Assembly: GCA_052387905.1 (NCBI GenBank)
Contig: JBQTIR010000010.1
Coordinates: 129,528 to 193,527 of the forward strand
Direction: 5' to 3'
DNA: 64,000 nt
Origin: JBQTII01 sp052387905
GTDB lineage: Bacteria; Actinomycetota; Actinomycetes; Sporichthyales; Sporichthyaceae
Under the pieces are notes generated by a model that was given only the letters and a program-made list of their open reading frames with translations, searched no databases and was not told where the DNA came from. Within the stretch, counting starts at the first letter, position 1. The number at the start of each line of letters is the position of its first letter. This document shows positions 17,232 through 26,715 of this stretch, piece after piece. Made by a program: the position numbers and the translations under genes.

Positions 17232-18626
17232 TCACTTCGCGTCGCTGTCGAGTACGACGTCGACCGTGCGGGTGTCGTTCCCCCGGATGTAGGTCAGGGT
17301 GATTTTCTCACCAGGTGGCAAGGACCGCACCCCGGCGACGAGCGCGTCGCGGTTGTCGATGAGGCGCCCGTCCAGGCGGATGACGACGTCGCCGTTGCGC
17401 AGTCCGGCCTTCTCCGCAGCGCCGCCGGCAGTGATCTCGCGGAGCAGGGCCCCGCGCTGGGTGGCCTCGGTGGCGTCGGTGACCTGTACGCCGAGCAGAC
17501 CGTGTGCGACGGTCTGGCCCTTGGCGAGTTGTTCGGCGATGACCCGCGCCTGGTCGACGGGGATCGCGAAGCCTAACCCGATCGAGCCGGACTGACCGCC
17601 CAGGCCGCTACCGAGGGAGGCGATGGCGGAGGTGATGCCGACCAGGTTGCCGTTGAGGTCGACCAGCGCGCCCCCGGAGTTGCCGGGGTTGATCGGGGCG
17701 TCGGTCTGAATCCCGTTGATCACGCTGTCCGCGCCGCCCGCGCCGGCCTGGGGGATGACCGGGCGGTTCTTCGCGCTGACGATGCCCCGGGTGACCGTGC
17801 CGGCCAACCCCAACGGGGCGCCGATAGCGACGACCTCCTGGCCGACGCGCAGCTCCTCGGAGCTGCCGAACCCGATCGGGGTGGCGTCGGTGATGCCGGT
17901 GGCCTTGATGACCGCCAGGTCGGTGACCGGGTCGGCCTTGATCAGCTCGGCGCGCACCGTGCGTCCGTCGGCGAACGTCACCGCGAGTTGTCCCTCGCCC
18001 GCCACGTGGTTGTTGGTCAGGATCAGCCCGTCGGAGGAGATCACGACGCCACTGCCACTGCCCGACGAGCCGCCGAACCCGCCGCCGGCGCCGCGGATGT
18101 CGATCGAGACCACGCTTGGCAGCACCTTGGCGGCGACCCGCTCCACGCTGCCCGCGGGCGCGTTCGCGGCCGGGCGGACGTCGCCCTCCAGGGGCGCACC
18201 GATGGAGCTCACGTTCGTCGGGGAGTCGGCGGCGTTGTAGCCCAGCGAGCCGCCGACCGCGCCGCCGACCAGGGCGGCGACGAGCGCGAGCATCGCGACC
18301 GCGGTGAGGTTGCGTCGGGGCGCACCCGGCTCGGCCGGCGGCACAGTGCCCCAGGCGCCGGGGATCGGCGCGGTCACCGCGTGCGGGGTGGCGTCGTATG
18401 CCGGCGCCGCACCGTATCCGGCGGGAGTGGCGTAGGCCGCGTCCGGCTCGTAGTGCGAGGCGCTTTCGGATCCGCTCGGCGCCTGCGCGGCTGCGGGGTT
18501 GTACTGCGGCCAGCCGTCCGGACCGGTGGTCACCTCCGATGCGGGCGCCTCCGCCCTGCGCGGCTCGGGTGGGGTGCCCCAGGGATCCCCCGAGGTGGGC
18601 GGGAAGTACGGGTCGCGCTCATCCAT
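17232..18626 (-). CDS. HtrA/PepD-like membrane-anchored serine protease with PDZ domain
   Basis: 464 aa. A Pro/Ala/Tyr-rich cytoplasmic part (~1-105) is followed by one membrane segment (AVAMLALVAALVGGAVGG) and an extracellular trypsin-like protease. The catalytic triad is His in LTNNHVAG, Asp in VTDLAVIK and Ser in NPGNSGGAL. A PDZ domain covers the last ~95 residues (LLGVQVTDA to LPPGEKITL). It degrades or refolds damaged envelope proteins. Its position after an MprAB-like pair matches the mprA-mprB-pepD order of mycobacteria. Confidence 0.93.
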   Translation of the reverse strand: MDERDPYFPPTSGDPWGTPPEPRRAEAPASEVTTGPDGWPQYNPAAAQAPSGSESASHYEPDAAYATPAGYGAAPAYDATPHAVTAPIPGAWGTVPPAEPGAPRRNLTAVAMLALVAALVGGAVGGSLGYNAADSPTNVSSIGAPLEGDVRPAANAPAGSVERVAAKVLPSVVSIDIRGAGGGFGGSSGSGSGVVISSDGLILTNNHVAGEGQLAVTFADGRTVRAELIKADPVTDLAVIKATGITDATPIGFGSSEELRVGQEVVAIGAPLGLAGTVTRGIVSAKNRPVIPQAGAGGADSVINGIQTDAPINPGNSGGALVDLNGNLVGITSAIASLGSGLGGQSGSIGLGFAIPVDQARVIAEQLAKGQTVAHGLLGVQVTDATEATQRGALLREITAGGAAEKAGLRNGDVVIRLDGRLIDNRDALVAGVRSLPPGEKITLTYIRGNDTRTVDVVLDSDAK

Positions 18627-18753
18627 GGCCTTACCCTGCCCCTGCCGGCTAGGAGATTCCTATGTGTCCGTTGTGCGTGTTCATTGTGTGTCACCGATGA
18701 CCACACCTGTGGCCCCAGCGTCGGGCGGGCCCGGTTACTTCCTGCCCCAACCA

Positions 18754-20118
18754 TCAGTGTTCATCGGGGGCCACGGCCGAGGAATGCGGCAGCCGGAGCC
18801 GGAACAGGGCCCCGCCGCCGGGGGCGTGCCCGGCGGTGACGCTGCCGCCGTGCCGGGATGCGGCCTGGCGCACGATCGCGAGGCCGAGCCCGGACCCCGG
18901 CATCGTGCGGGACTCCTGCGAACGGTAGAAGCGGTCGAAGACGAAAGGCAGGTCCTCCTCGGCGATGCCCGGGCCCTGGTCGGCCACCTGCAGAACACCG
19001 TCGGCCAGGCGCACCGTCACCGTCGCGGATGGCGGGCTCCACTTGCCGGCGTTGTCGAGCAGATTGAGCACCGCGCGTTCCAACGAGCGCGCGTCGCCGT
19101 AGACGGTCCACGGCCGGGTCGTGACGTCGAAGCGCACTCCCGGCGCGCGACGACGGGCGCGTTCGACGGCGGTCTGCACGATCTCCGCAAGGTCCACTTC
19201 CCGGCCGTCGGCCCGCGGAAGGTCGTCCCGGGAGAGTTCGACGAGGTCGGTGACCAGGCCGGAGAGTTCCTCGACCTGGGCGTGCACATCCTCGAGCAGC
19301 TCACCGCGGTCGATCGCGGACAACCCGGCCCGCTGCTCGGCCTGCGTGAGCAGCTCGAGGTTGGTGCGCAGGCTGGTCAGGGGGGTGCGCAACTCATGTC
19401 CGGCATCGGCGACGAGGCGGCGCTGCAGCTCGCGGGAGCGTTCGACCGCTGCCAGCATTGCATTGAAGCTCGCCCCCAGCCGGGCCAGTTCGTCGTCCCC
19501 GCTGACCGCGATCGGGCGTAGTTCTCCCGTGCGGGCCACGTGCTCGGCGGCCTCGGTGAGACGGCTGACCGGGCGCAGGCCGGTGCGGGCGACGAACACT
19601 CCCGCGTAAGCGGCCAGGGCCACTCCGGTGAGGCCGATGACCAGCAGGGTCGTGCCGAGGGTGCGCAGCGTGTCGTCGACGTCCTCGGTGGATTGGGCGA
19701 GCACGAAGGCGGTCCGCGTCTCGGCCTGCTGGATCGCCGGGATGGCCACCACCCGGAATTTCTCCCCGTCGGCCGTGCGCGCGGTCCGAATCGAGAAGTC
19801 GCTGGAACCCTGCGCGACCCCGAGTTCCGGTGGGCCGATGGGTGGGGCATCCTCGGGACCCTTGGAGGAGATGAACACATCCTCGGAGAACACGATCGCC
19901 AGCCGGGTGCCGGCGGCGGCGAAGGTTCCCTCCGGAAAGAGGACGACCTGCATGGGGTCGCTGGCCGGAGTGAGCAGCAGCGCCCGAGCGCGCCCGAGCA
20001 GGGCGTCGTCGAAGGAGTCGTAGTACTGCACCCGCACGGTCAGGAAGGTCGCCAGGGAGATCCCGGCGACGGTCACGCCGACGACGGCGGCCACGAAGGC
20101 CGCCACCCGGACCCGCAA
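18754..20118 (-). CDS. mprB: Sensor histidine kinase, MprB-like
   Basis: About 454 aa. An N-terminal membrane helix, an extracellular loop of ~130 residues and a second helix (LLVIGLTGVALAAYAGVFVA) precede a HAMP region, then HisKA with the phospho-His in AGHELRTPL, and HATPase_c with NLLDNAGKWSP, DQGPGIAEEDLPFVFDRF and GSGLGLAIVRQ. The start is uncertain: TTG at 20118 is used, but the same frame reads back through a basic stretch to the regulator gene without ATG or GTG. It should phosphorylate the adjacent response regulator. Confidence 0.88.
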   Translation of the reverse strand: MRVRVAAFVAAVVGVTVAGISLATFLTVRVQYYDSFDDALLGRARALLLTPASDPMQVVLFPEGTFAAAGTRLAIVFSEDVFISSKGPEDAPPIGPPELGVAQGSSDFSIRTARTADGEKFRVVAIPAIQQAETRTAFVLAQSTEDVDDTLRTLGTTLLVIGLTGVALAAYAGVFVARTGLRPVSRLTEAAEHVARTGELRPIAVSGDDELARLGASFNAMLAAVERSRELQRRLVADAGHELRTPLTSLRTNLELLTQAEQRAGLSAIDRGELLEDVHAQVEELSGLVTDLVELSRDDLPRADGREVDLAEIVQTAVERARRRAPGVRFDVTTRPWTVYGDARSLERAVLNLLDNAGKWSPPSATVTVRLADGVLQVADQGPGIAEEDLPFVFDRFYRSQESRTMPGSGLGLAIVRQAASRHGGSVTAGHAPGGGALFRLRLPHSSAVAPDEH

Positions 20119-20165
20119 CGTCAGTCGGCCCAGCAGCCGTGCGACCCGGCGGGGCAGGTGCGGCC

Positions 20166-20855
20166 TCAGGGTGGGCTCTCGCGCAGGACGTAGCCGACTC
20201 CGCGGACCGTGTGCACCACGCGCGGGCCGCCGTCGGACTCGGTCTTGCGGCGCAGGTAGCCGACGTAGACCTCGAGGGAGTTGGCCGTGGTGGGGAAGTC
20301 GAAGCCCCAGACCTCCTCGAGGATTCTCTCCCGGGTGAGGACCTCGCGCGGGTGGCGCAGGAACAGCTCCAGCAGGGCGAACTCCGTCCGCGTCAGGCGT
20401 ACCTGGTGTCCGCTGCGGCGCACTTCGCGGGTGGTGGTGTTGAGCGAGAGGTCGGCGAACGTCAGCGCTGGCGCACCGCCGGGGGTCTCGAGAGGGTGGG
20501 AGCGGCGCAGCAGGGCACGCAGGCGCGCCAGCAGCTCCTCCAGCGCGAAGGGCTTGGTCAGGTAATCATCGGCCCCGGCGTCGAGACCGGCGACGCGGTC
20601 CTCGACGGCGTCGCGGGCAGTGAGCACCAGGACCGGCACGTCGTTGCCGGCGGCTCGCAGTGCCCGGCAGGCTTCCAGGCCGCCCATGCGCGGCATCATC
20701 ACGTCGAGCACGAGGGCGTCCGGGTGCGTTGTGGCCACCTGGCCCAACGCCTCGACGCCGTCGGCCGCGAGATGCACGTCGTAGCCGTTGAAGGTCAGCG
20801 ATCGCCGCAGCGACTCCCGGACCGCCCGGTCGTCGTCGACCACGAGGATGCGCAT
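20166..20855 (-). CDS. mprA: OmpR-family response regulator, MprA-like
   Basis: 229 aa. The receiver domain has the acidic pocket VVDDD, the phospho-acceptor Asp51 (LVLDVMMPRMGG) and LTKPF with the conserved Lys; the C-terminal winged helix ends in RVVHTVRGVGYVLRE. ATG at 20855 starts exactly at the receiver core (MRILVVDDD); an in-frame start nine codons earlier would overlap dinB. It is predicted to control the downstream kinase, protease and PBP genes during envelope stress. Confidence 0.92.
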   Translation of the reverse strand: MRILVVDDDRAVRESLRRSLTFNGYDVHLAADGVEALGQVATTHPDALVLDVMMPRMGGLEACRALRAAGNDVPVLVLTARDAVEDRVAGLDAGADDYLTKPFALEELLARLRALLRRSHPLETPGGAPALTFADLSLNTTTREVRRSGHQVRLTRTEFALLELFLRHPREVLTRERILEEVWGFDFPTTANSLEVYVGYLRRKTESDGGPRVVHTVRGVGYVLRESPP

Positions 20856-20859
20856 GGCC

Positions 20860-22200
20860 TCATCCTGCCTGACCAGTGCCATCGTCTGGCGATACCAGCA
20901 GACGCGCCGTCAGATCGGGGTCGTCGGTGGCGAAGGTGCGGACCGGACCGGGCGGGGTGTGGCGGGTCTCGAAGCGCACCGTGACCCGCCCCAGACCCGA
21001 TCCCCAGACCCAGCCGTCGCCGTGGGCCGCGTGGGTGACGTCCTGGCCGGGGAACCAGCGCCGCAACTGCTCGGGGGGATCGGCGGCCACGGGGAGCCCA
21101 GGGGCCGCCGCACGCGGTGCCGCGAGGTCGTCCGGGTCGGCGAAGAGGTCTTCCTGGGTCCAGTCCACCAGGCCGGAGACGCCCACCCCGAGCAGGCGGA
21201 TGCCGTCGGTGGTGTCGACCTCGGTGAGCAGGCGACGGGCGGTCGCGGCCACGGTGCGCGCGTCGTCGGTGGGGCCGGGCAGGGTCATGGACCGGGTCTG
21301 GGAGCTGAAGTCGTGCCGGCGAATCTTGAGGGTGACCGTCCGCCCGGACAACCCGGTCGTGCGCAGCCGGTCCGTGACCCGCCTCGCCATCCGTTCGCAG
21401 ACCTCCTGGAGGAGGGCGCGCTCGACGACGTCGCGCTCGAAGGTGTCCTCCACCGAGATGGACTTTGACTCCCGATGTGGGCTGACCGGGCGCTCGTCGC
21501 GGCCGTTGGCCAGCGCGTGCAGGCCGCGGCCATGCGCCTGGCCGAGCAGGGTGACAAGTTCGGCCTCGTCGGCGCCGGCAAGATCGGCGACGGTAGTCAG
21601 ACCGGCGCGGTGCAGGCGCTCTGCCGTGGCCGGGCCGACACCCCAGAGTTTGCGCACCGGCATCGGGTGCAGCAGCGCCAGCTCGGTACCGGGGTCGATG
21701 ACCACCAGCCCGTCGGGTTTGTCGAGGTCGGAGGCAAGCTTCGCGATCAGCTTCGAGGTCCCGGCGCCGACGGAGGCGGTGAGCCCGGTGGCCGTGTGGA
21801 TGTCGGCGCGCAATGCGGTGGCCACCGCCCTGATCCGCCTTGAGTCCCACCCGGTGCCGACGGCGGCCAGATCGACGAAGGCTTCATCGAGCGAGAGGGG
21901 CTCGATGACGGGGCTCAGTTCCCGCAGCAGCCCCATGACGATCCTTGAGGCCTCGCGATAGGCCCCGAAGCGGCCGCCGAGGAACGCCGCGTGCGGGCAG
22001 AGGGCTCGCGCCTGACCTGCGGGCATCGCCGAACCGACACCGAAGGCCCGGGCCTCGTAGGAGGCGGCGGCGACCACGCCCCGCGCCCCTACCCCCCCGA
22101 CGACGACCGGCTTGCCCCGCAACGAGGGCTTGTCCCGCTGCTCGACGGCGGCGAAGAACGCATCCATGTCCACGTGCAGGACAGAAGGCTCTAGGCGCAC
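20860..22200 (-). CDS. dinB: DNA polymerase IV (Y-family)
   Basis: 446 aa. The catalytic motifs are HVDMDAFFAAVEQ at the N-terminus and SLDEAFVDLAAVG near residue 105; YEARAFGVGSAMP and HhH-type WGVGPATAERL fit the palm/fingers and thumb. It performs low-fidelity translesion synthesis. GTG at 22200 is chosen because the conserved core starts seven codons later; an earlier start would place coding sequence inside repeat R1. It ends four bases before mprA. No LexA-type box was seen upstream. Confidence 0.92.
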   Translation of the reverse strand: MRLEPSVLHVDMDAFFAAVEQRDKPSLRGKPVVVGGVGARGVVAAASYEARAFGVGSAMPAGQARALCPHAAFLGGRFGAYREASRIVMGLLRELSPVIEPLSLDEAFVDLAAVGTGWDSRRIRAVATALRADIHTATGLTASVGAGTSKLIAKLASDLDKPDGLVVIDPGTELALLHPMPVRKLWGVGPATAERLHRAGLTTVADLAGADEAELVTLLGQAHGRGLHALANGRDERPVSPHRESKSISVEDTFERDVVERALLQEVCERMARRVTDRLRTTGLSGRTVTLKIRRHDFSSQTRSMTLPGPTDDARTVAATARRLLTEVDTTDGIRLLGVGVSGLVDWTQEDLFADPDDLAAPRAAAPGLPVAADPPEQLRRWFPGQDVTHAAHGDGWVWGSGLGRVTVRFETRHTPPGPVRTFATDDPDLTARLLVSPDDGTGQAG

Positions 22201-22206
22201 CGGTCC

Positions 22207-22212
22207 ATCATG
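22207..22212 (-). promoter_or_regulatory. Candidate -10 element of a leaderless dinB transcript
   Basis: On the minus strand CATGAT ends six bases before the GTG start of dinB. Confidence 0.35.
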
Positions 22213-22228
22213 GCGGTCGGCCCTCGGG

Positions 22229-22303
22229 CGGCATCCATGCCCAAAAGGCCGCGACACGCCGTAGGGGCCGCGGCGTGTCGCAGCAGTTCAGGCATCCATG
22301 CCG
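22229..22303 (+). repeat. R1 palindromic repeat, copy 2 (75 bp)
   Basis: Same length and orientation as the other two copies. Both outer arms read GGCATCCATGCC instead of GGCATGCATGCC: the same G-to-C change occurs in each arm, which spoils rather than preserves pairing between them. The inner stem GCGACACGCC / GGCGTGTCGC is intact. It lies between dinB and the minus-strand membrane protein gene. Confidence 0.92.
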
Positions 22304-22312
22304 CGCGATAGC

Positions 22313-22798
22313 TCAGACGGAGATGGTTGCCGGCTCGGAGGCCTCGCCGGTCGCGGTGTCCGCGACGCGGAAGGTGTTCTCGCCGGTGCGGCTGGTCTTG
22401 ACCCACACCGAGTAACTGCCGTCGGCGCCAATCGTGGTCTGCGCGGGGAAGTCGGACCAGGATCCGGACTGCTTGCGCTGCACGATGATCTTCGTCCCGG
22501 GCTTGAGCCCGGCTGCGAGTCCGGAAATGACGATGCGGCCGGTGCTCTTCTCGAAGACCGCCTGGGCGGTCCAGGAGTCAACCGGTGCCTGGTCGGGCTT
22601 GGCCTTGGCCTCCTTGGCCTTCTCGGCCTCGCGCTTGGCGGCCGCGGCCTCGTCGCGCAGGTCCTTGGCGGTGATGCCGGCCGGTTCGAAGGCGGCCGAA
22701 CCGCCGCCGCTGAACGCGCCGATTCCGCCGCCGACGATCCCGATGATGAAGGCGGCCACCAGAGCGGCGACGATGTGCCGGGGTTGAACTGAAGACAT
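22313..22798 (-). CDS. Membrane-anchored protein with Ig-like C-terminal domain, unknown function
   Basis: 161 aa. An N-terminal hydrophobic segment (HIVAALVAAFIIGIVGG) is followed by a charged Ala/Lys/Glu helix (KREAEKAKEAKAKPD) and a beta-rich domain with GLKPGTKIIVQRKQ and GSYSVWVKTSRTGENTFRV, like Ig-fold or Big domains of surface proteins. It is probably exported with the beta domain outside. It is followed by repeat R1 and dinB on the same strand. I do not recognise a named family. Confidence 0.7.
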   Translation of the reverse strand: MSSVQPRHIVAALVAAFIIGIVGGGIGAFSGGGSAAFEPAGITAKDLRDEAAAAKREAEKAKEAKAKPDQAPVDSWTAQAVFEKSTGRIVISGLAAGLKPGTKIIVQRKQSGSWSDFPAQTTIGADGSYSVWVKTSRTGENTFRVADTATGEASEPATISV

Positions 22799-22937
22799 GA
22801 CGCGATCCTGACGTGCTCGGGCCGCCCCGGTGTGTCACAGGGCTGGCGTGATGTCGACGAAGAGCTCAGAATAAGCGGTTCTGTCAGCGGTGATACCCGC
22901 AGTGAGCACTCCTACGCCGATGCCTGCTCCCGCGGGC

Positions 22938-25900
22938 CTATTCCAGTGGCGCGGGTCCGAATCCGCCGCCGCCTGGAGTTTCGACCACCAGCACGTCACC
23001 GGCGCCCGCCTCGATGCGGTCGCAGCCGGCCAGCTCCACCACCGTGCCGTCGGCGCGCACGAGCCGGTTGCGGCCGAGCGCGCCGGGCGACCCGCCCGCC
23101 ATCCCGTAGGGCGGGATCCGGCGGTGCGAGGACAACACGCTGATGGTGACCGCTTCGGTGAACCGCAGCCGGCGCCTGGCCCCGTCGCCGCCGCGGAACT
23201 CACCCTCGCCGCCGCTACCGGACCGGATCGAGAAGTCCTCGACGAGGACCGGGAAGCGTTCCTCCAGGACCTCGGGATCGGTCAGGCGGGAGTTGGTCAT
23301 GTGGGTCTGCACGGCAGCCGTCCCGTGGTAGCCCTGGCCGGCGCCGGAACCCGACGCCACCGTCTCGTAGTACTGCGCCCGGGTATTGCCGAAGGTCACG
23401 TTGTTCATCGTGCCGCTGCCCTCCGCCGCCACCCCGAGCGCGGCGTAGAGCGCACCGGTGACCGCCTGGGAGGTCTCGACGTTGCCTGCGACGACCGCCG
23501 CGGGATAGCGCGGGGAGAGCATCGTGTGCGGCGGAATCACGATGTGCAGCGGGCGCAGGCAGCCGTCGTTGAGCGGAATGTCGGAGTCCACCAGCGTGCG
23601 GAAGACGTAGAGGACGGCGGCGGTGACCACCGAGGACGGTGCGTTGAAGTTGGTCGCCAGGACGGCGGACGTGCCGGTGAAGTCGATCGTCGCTTCCCGG
23701 AGGCGGCGGTCCACCCGGACGGCTACCTCGATGACCGCCCCGGAGTCGCACTCGTAGCGGTAGTGCCCGTCGCTCAGGGCGTCGATCACCCGGCGGACCG
23801 CGTCGGCGGCGTTGTCCTGCACGTGTGCCATGTACGCGCTCACGACGTCAACGCCGTGCCGATGGGTCGCCCGGGCCAGCTCGGCAATGCCCTTGGCGTT
23901 TGCCGCGACCTGGGCCCGCAGGTCTGCCAGGTTCACCTGCGGTGCCCGCGACGGGTAGGGCCCGGCGGTGAGCAGCGCCAGGGTCCCGGTGTGGTCGAAC
24001 TCACCGGCCCGCACGAGCAGGTGGGCGTCCAGGCGCACGCCCTCCTCGTCGAGGATGGTGCTGTCGGCCGGCATCGAGCCGGGCTGATGCCGCCGATCTC
24101 GGCGTGGTGCCCTCGGGAAGCGACGAAGAACAGCGGGACCTGCTCGTGCGGCTGCGCCAGGTCGAGGTCGGCGGCAAAGACCGGGGAGACCACCGTGACG
24201 TCGGGCAGATGGGTGCCGCCGCGGTAGGGATCGTTGAGTGCGTAAGCGTCGCCGGGCCGCATCCGCGGGCCGTGGCGTTCGCGGACGGCGGCGACGCTCG
24301 CCCCCATGGAGCCCAGATGCACCGGCATGTGCGGGGCGTTGGCCACCAGGTGCCCGCCCGAATCGAAGACCGCGCAGGAGAAGTCGAGACGTTCGGCGAT
24401 GTTCACCGACTGGGCGGTCGCCTGCAGTCGTGCGCCCATCTGCTCCGCGATAGCCATGAACAGGTTGGCGAAGATCTCCAGCTGCACCGGGTCCGGGTGG
24501 GCGTCGTCGGGGGAGGGGAACGCGTTTTCGCGCGCGGCCCGCGGCTCGGGCGCCGGCTCCGCGCGGCGTAGCTCCAGGTGCCCGCTCGGCAGCGCTGTGG
24601 CGACCCACCCGGGCTCGACGATGGTGCTCGCGCCATCCTCGATGAGCATCGCCGGTCCGGGCAGCAGCTCGCCGGCGCGCAGCTCGCAGCGGGCGAGCAG
24701 CGCGGCCTGGGTCCAGGCGCCTTCGGCGTACATCGCGACCTGGCCGCGGGCGACCGGTCGGCTTGCGGCCATGGGTGCGCGCAGGGCGGCGTCGTCGTGT
24801 TCGGCCGCCGCGGCGGTGACGGTGACCGAATCGACCGTCAACGGGCGATCGAGGGTGAAGGAGAACCGGCGCCGATGGGCGGCGGCGAACTGCGCTCTCA
24901 TCTGCGCTGCGCTGCCCAGGTCCACCTCGAGGGGTGTCTCGGTGCCGTCGTAGCGGAGCAGGACCCGGGCGTCGGCGGTGATGGCGCCGCCGGTGTCGGC
25001 GAGGGCCGCCGCGGCCTCGACGCGCAGGTCGGCCGCGACCTCGTCGAGCCACGCGGTCGAGCCGTCAAGGGCTCGCCCGACGGCGCGGCTCAGGCGCCGG
25101 GTCAGGTCGGCGCTGCCGATGCCGACGGCGCACAGCAGGCCCGCGAGCGGGGGCACCAGCACGGTCCGCATCTGGAGTGCGTCCGCGACCTCGCACGCGT
25201 GCTGGCCGCCGGCCCCGCCGAAGGCCACCAGCGTGTAGGCGGCGGGGTCGCGGCCCTTGCCGACCGTGATGCGCCGGATCGCGTCGGCCATGGTCGCGAC
25301 GGCCACCGTCCGGAACCCGGCGGCGGTGGCCTCGACCGACGATGCCTGCGGGGTGAGCGCGCTAAGCCCCGCCCGGGCGGCTGCCGGGTCGAGCCGCGCG
25401 TATCCGGAGGTGCCGAAGACCGCCGGGAAATGCTCGGGCGCGATCCGGCCGAGGACGAGGTTGGCATCGGTCAGGGTGGCCGGTCCGCCGCGCCCGTAAC
25501 AGGCCGGGCCCGGGTCCGCACCGGCCGAGGCCGGTCCCACCCGGAAGCGAGCATCGCGCACGGACAGCAGTGAGCCGCCGCCGGCGGCGACGGTGTGGAT
25601 GTCGAGCATCGGCACCGCGACCGCGAAGCCGCCGATCGTCGTCTCGGTGAGCCGGTCGATCTCCCCGGCGACCGCGCAGACGTCGGTCGAGGTCCCGCCC
25701 ATGTCGAAGCCGATCACCGCGGGGTGGCCGGCCAGGGCCGCCGAGCGCGCCATCCCGACCACCCCGGCGGCCGGGCCCGAGAGCACGGCGTCCTTACCCC
25801 GCACCTGGTCTGCGGTGACCAGACCCCCATGGGAGGTCATCACCAGAACCCGCACCCCGGGCAGGGCCCCGCGCAGCTCGTTGAGGTAGGAGCGCAGCAC

Positions 25901-26583
25901 CGGGGACAGGTAGGCGTCCAGCACGGCGGTCCCGCCCCGGGTCACGAGTTTGCGCACTGTCGCCACTTGCGCGGAGCACGTGACCTCGGCGAATCCCACC
26001 TTGCGGGCCAGACGGGCGACCGCCTGCTCGTGGGCCGGGTTGCGATGCGCATGCATGCCGACCACCGCCACGGACTCCATGCCCTCCGCGAGCGCCCGGC
26101 GGAGCTCAGGCTCGCCAGGTCGGGGGCGCAGCGGACCTCGCCGGCGGCACCGACCCGTTCGCTCATCGCGATGACCCGCTCGGATAGCGGATCGGGTCGC
26201 CGGATCCGCCGGTCGAAGATGCGCGGACGATTCTGGAAGCCGATGGTGAGCGCGTCGGTGAACCCGGCGGTGATGACCAGCGCGGTGCGGGCGCCGCGGC
26301 GGGTCAGCAGTGCGTTCGTGGCCACCGTCGTGCCGACCCGGACCTCGCTGATCCGCGTCGCCGGCAACGGGGCGTTGCGCGGAACCTGCAGCAGGTCCGC
26401 GATGCCGGCCAGGGTGGCGTCGGCGTACCGGTCCGGATCGGCCGAGAGCAGCTTGTGGGTGTGAATCTGCCCCGCCGGGTCGCGTGCCACGAGGTCGGTG
26501 AACGTACCCCCGCGGTCGACCCAGAACTGCCACCCGTCGGAGTGCTGACCCGCCGCGGCGCTGGTGTGAAAACCTTTCACCAC
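22938..26583 (-). pseudogene. 5-Oxoprolinase (fused HyuA-HyuB type), disrupted by two frameshifts
   Basis: Three frames join into one protein of about 1215 aa, the normal size of single-chain 5-oxoprolinase. Frame 1 (from ~26583) has FWVDRGGTFTDLVARDP and RVGTTVATNALLTR. Frame 2 (~26114 to ~24081) has GFDMGGTSTDVCAV, the rest of the HyuA part and the start of HyuB (DPVQLEIFANLF). Frame 3 (to 22938) holds the rest of HyuB (NDGCLRPL, ETPGGGGFGP). Each junction is repaired by adding one base: CTCGCC to CTCGGCC near 26114, and GAGCCGGG to GAGCCCGGG near 24080. The intact enzyme opens 5-oxoproline (or a hydantoin) with ATP. The start is approximate. Sequencing error in C/G runs is a real alternative. 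Confidence 0.85.
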
Positions 26584-26715
26584 TTCCTCAACTTCCAACC
26601 CGCGTGCCTCCACAGTTCCATCTAGTCCCAGGGGTAACTTCGAGGCAGCGCGATCCCTGGCGACGGGTACGGCGCCAGGAATTCGCACGTCGGATGAGGA
26701 AGGGCGGCCGCAACG

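Noticed and set aside
22938..26583. Reading the disrupted oxoprolinase as separate intact hyuA and hyuB genes
   Set aside because: The frame changes fall inside conserved domains, not between the HyuA and HyuB parts, and adding two bases gives one in-frame protein of normal length.
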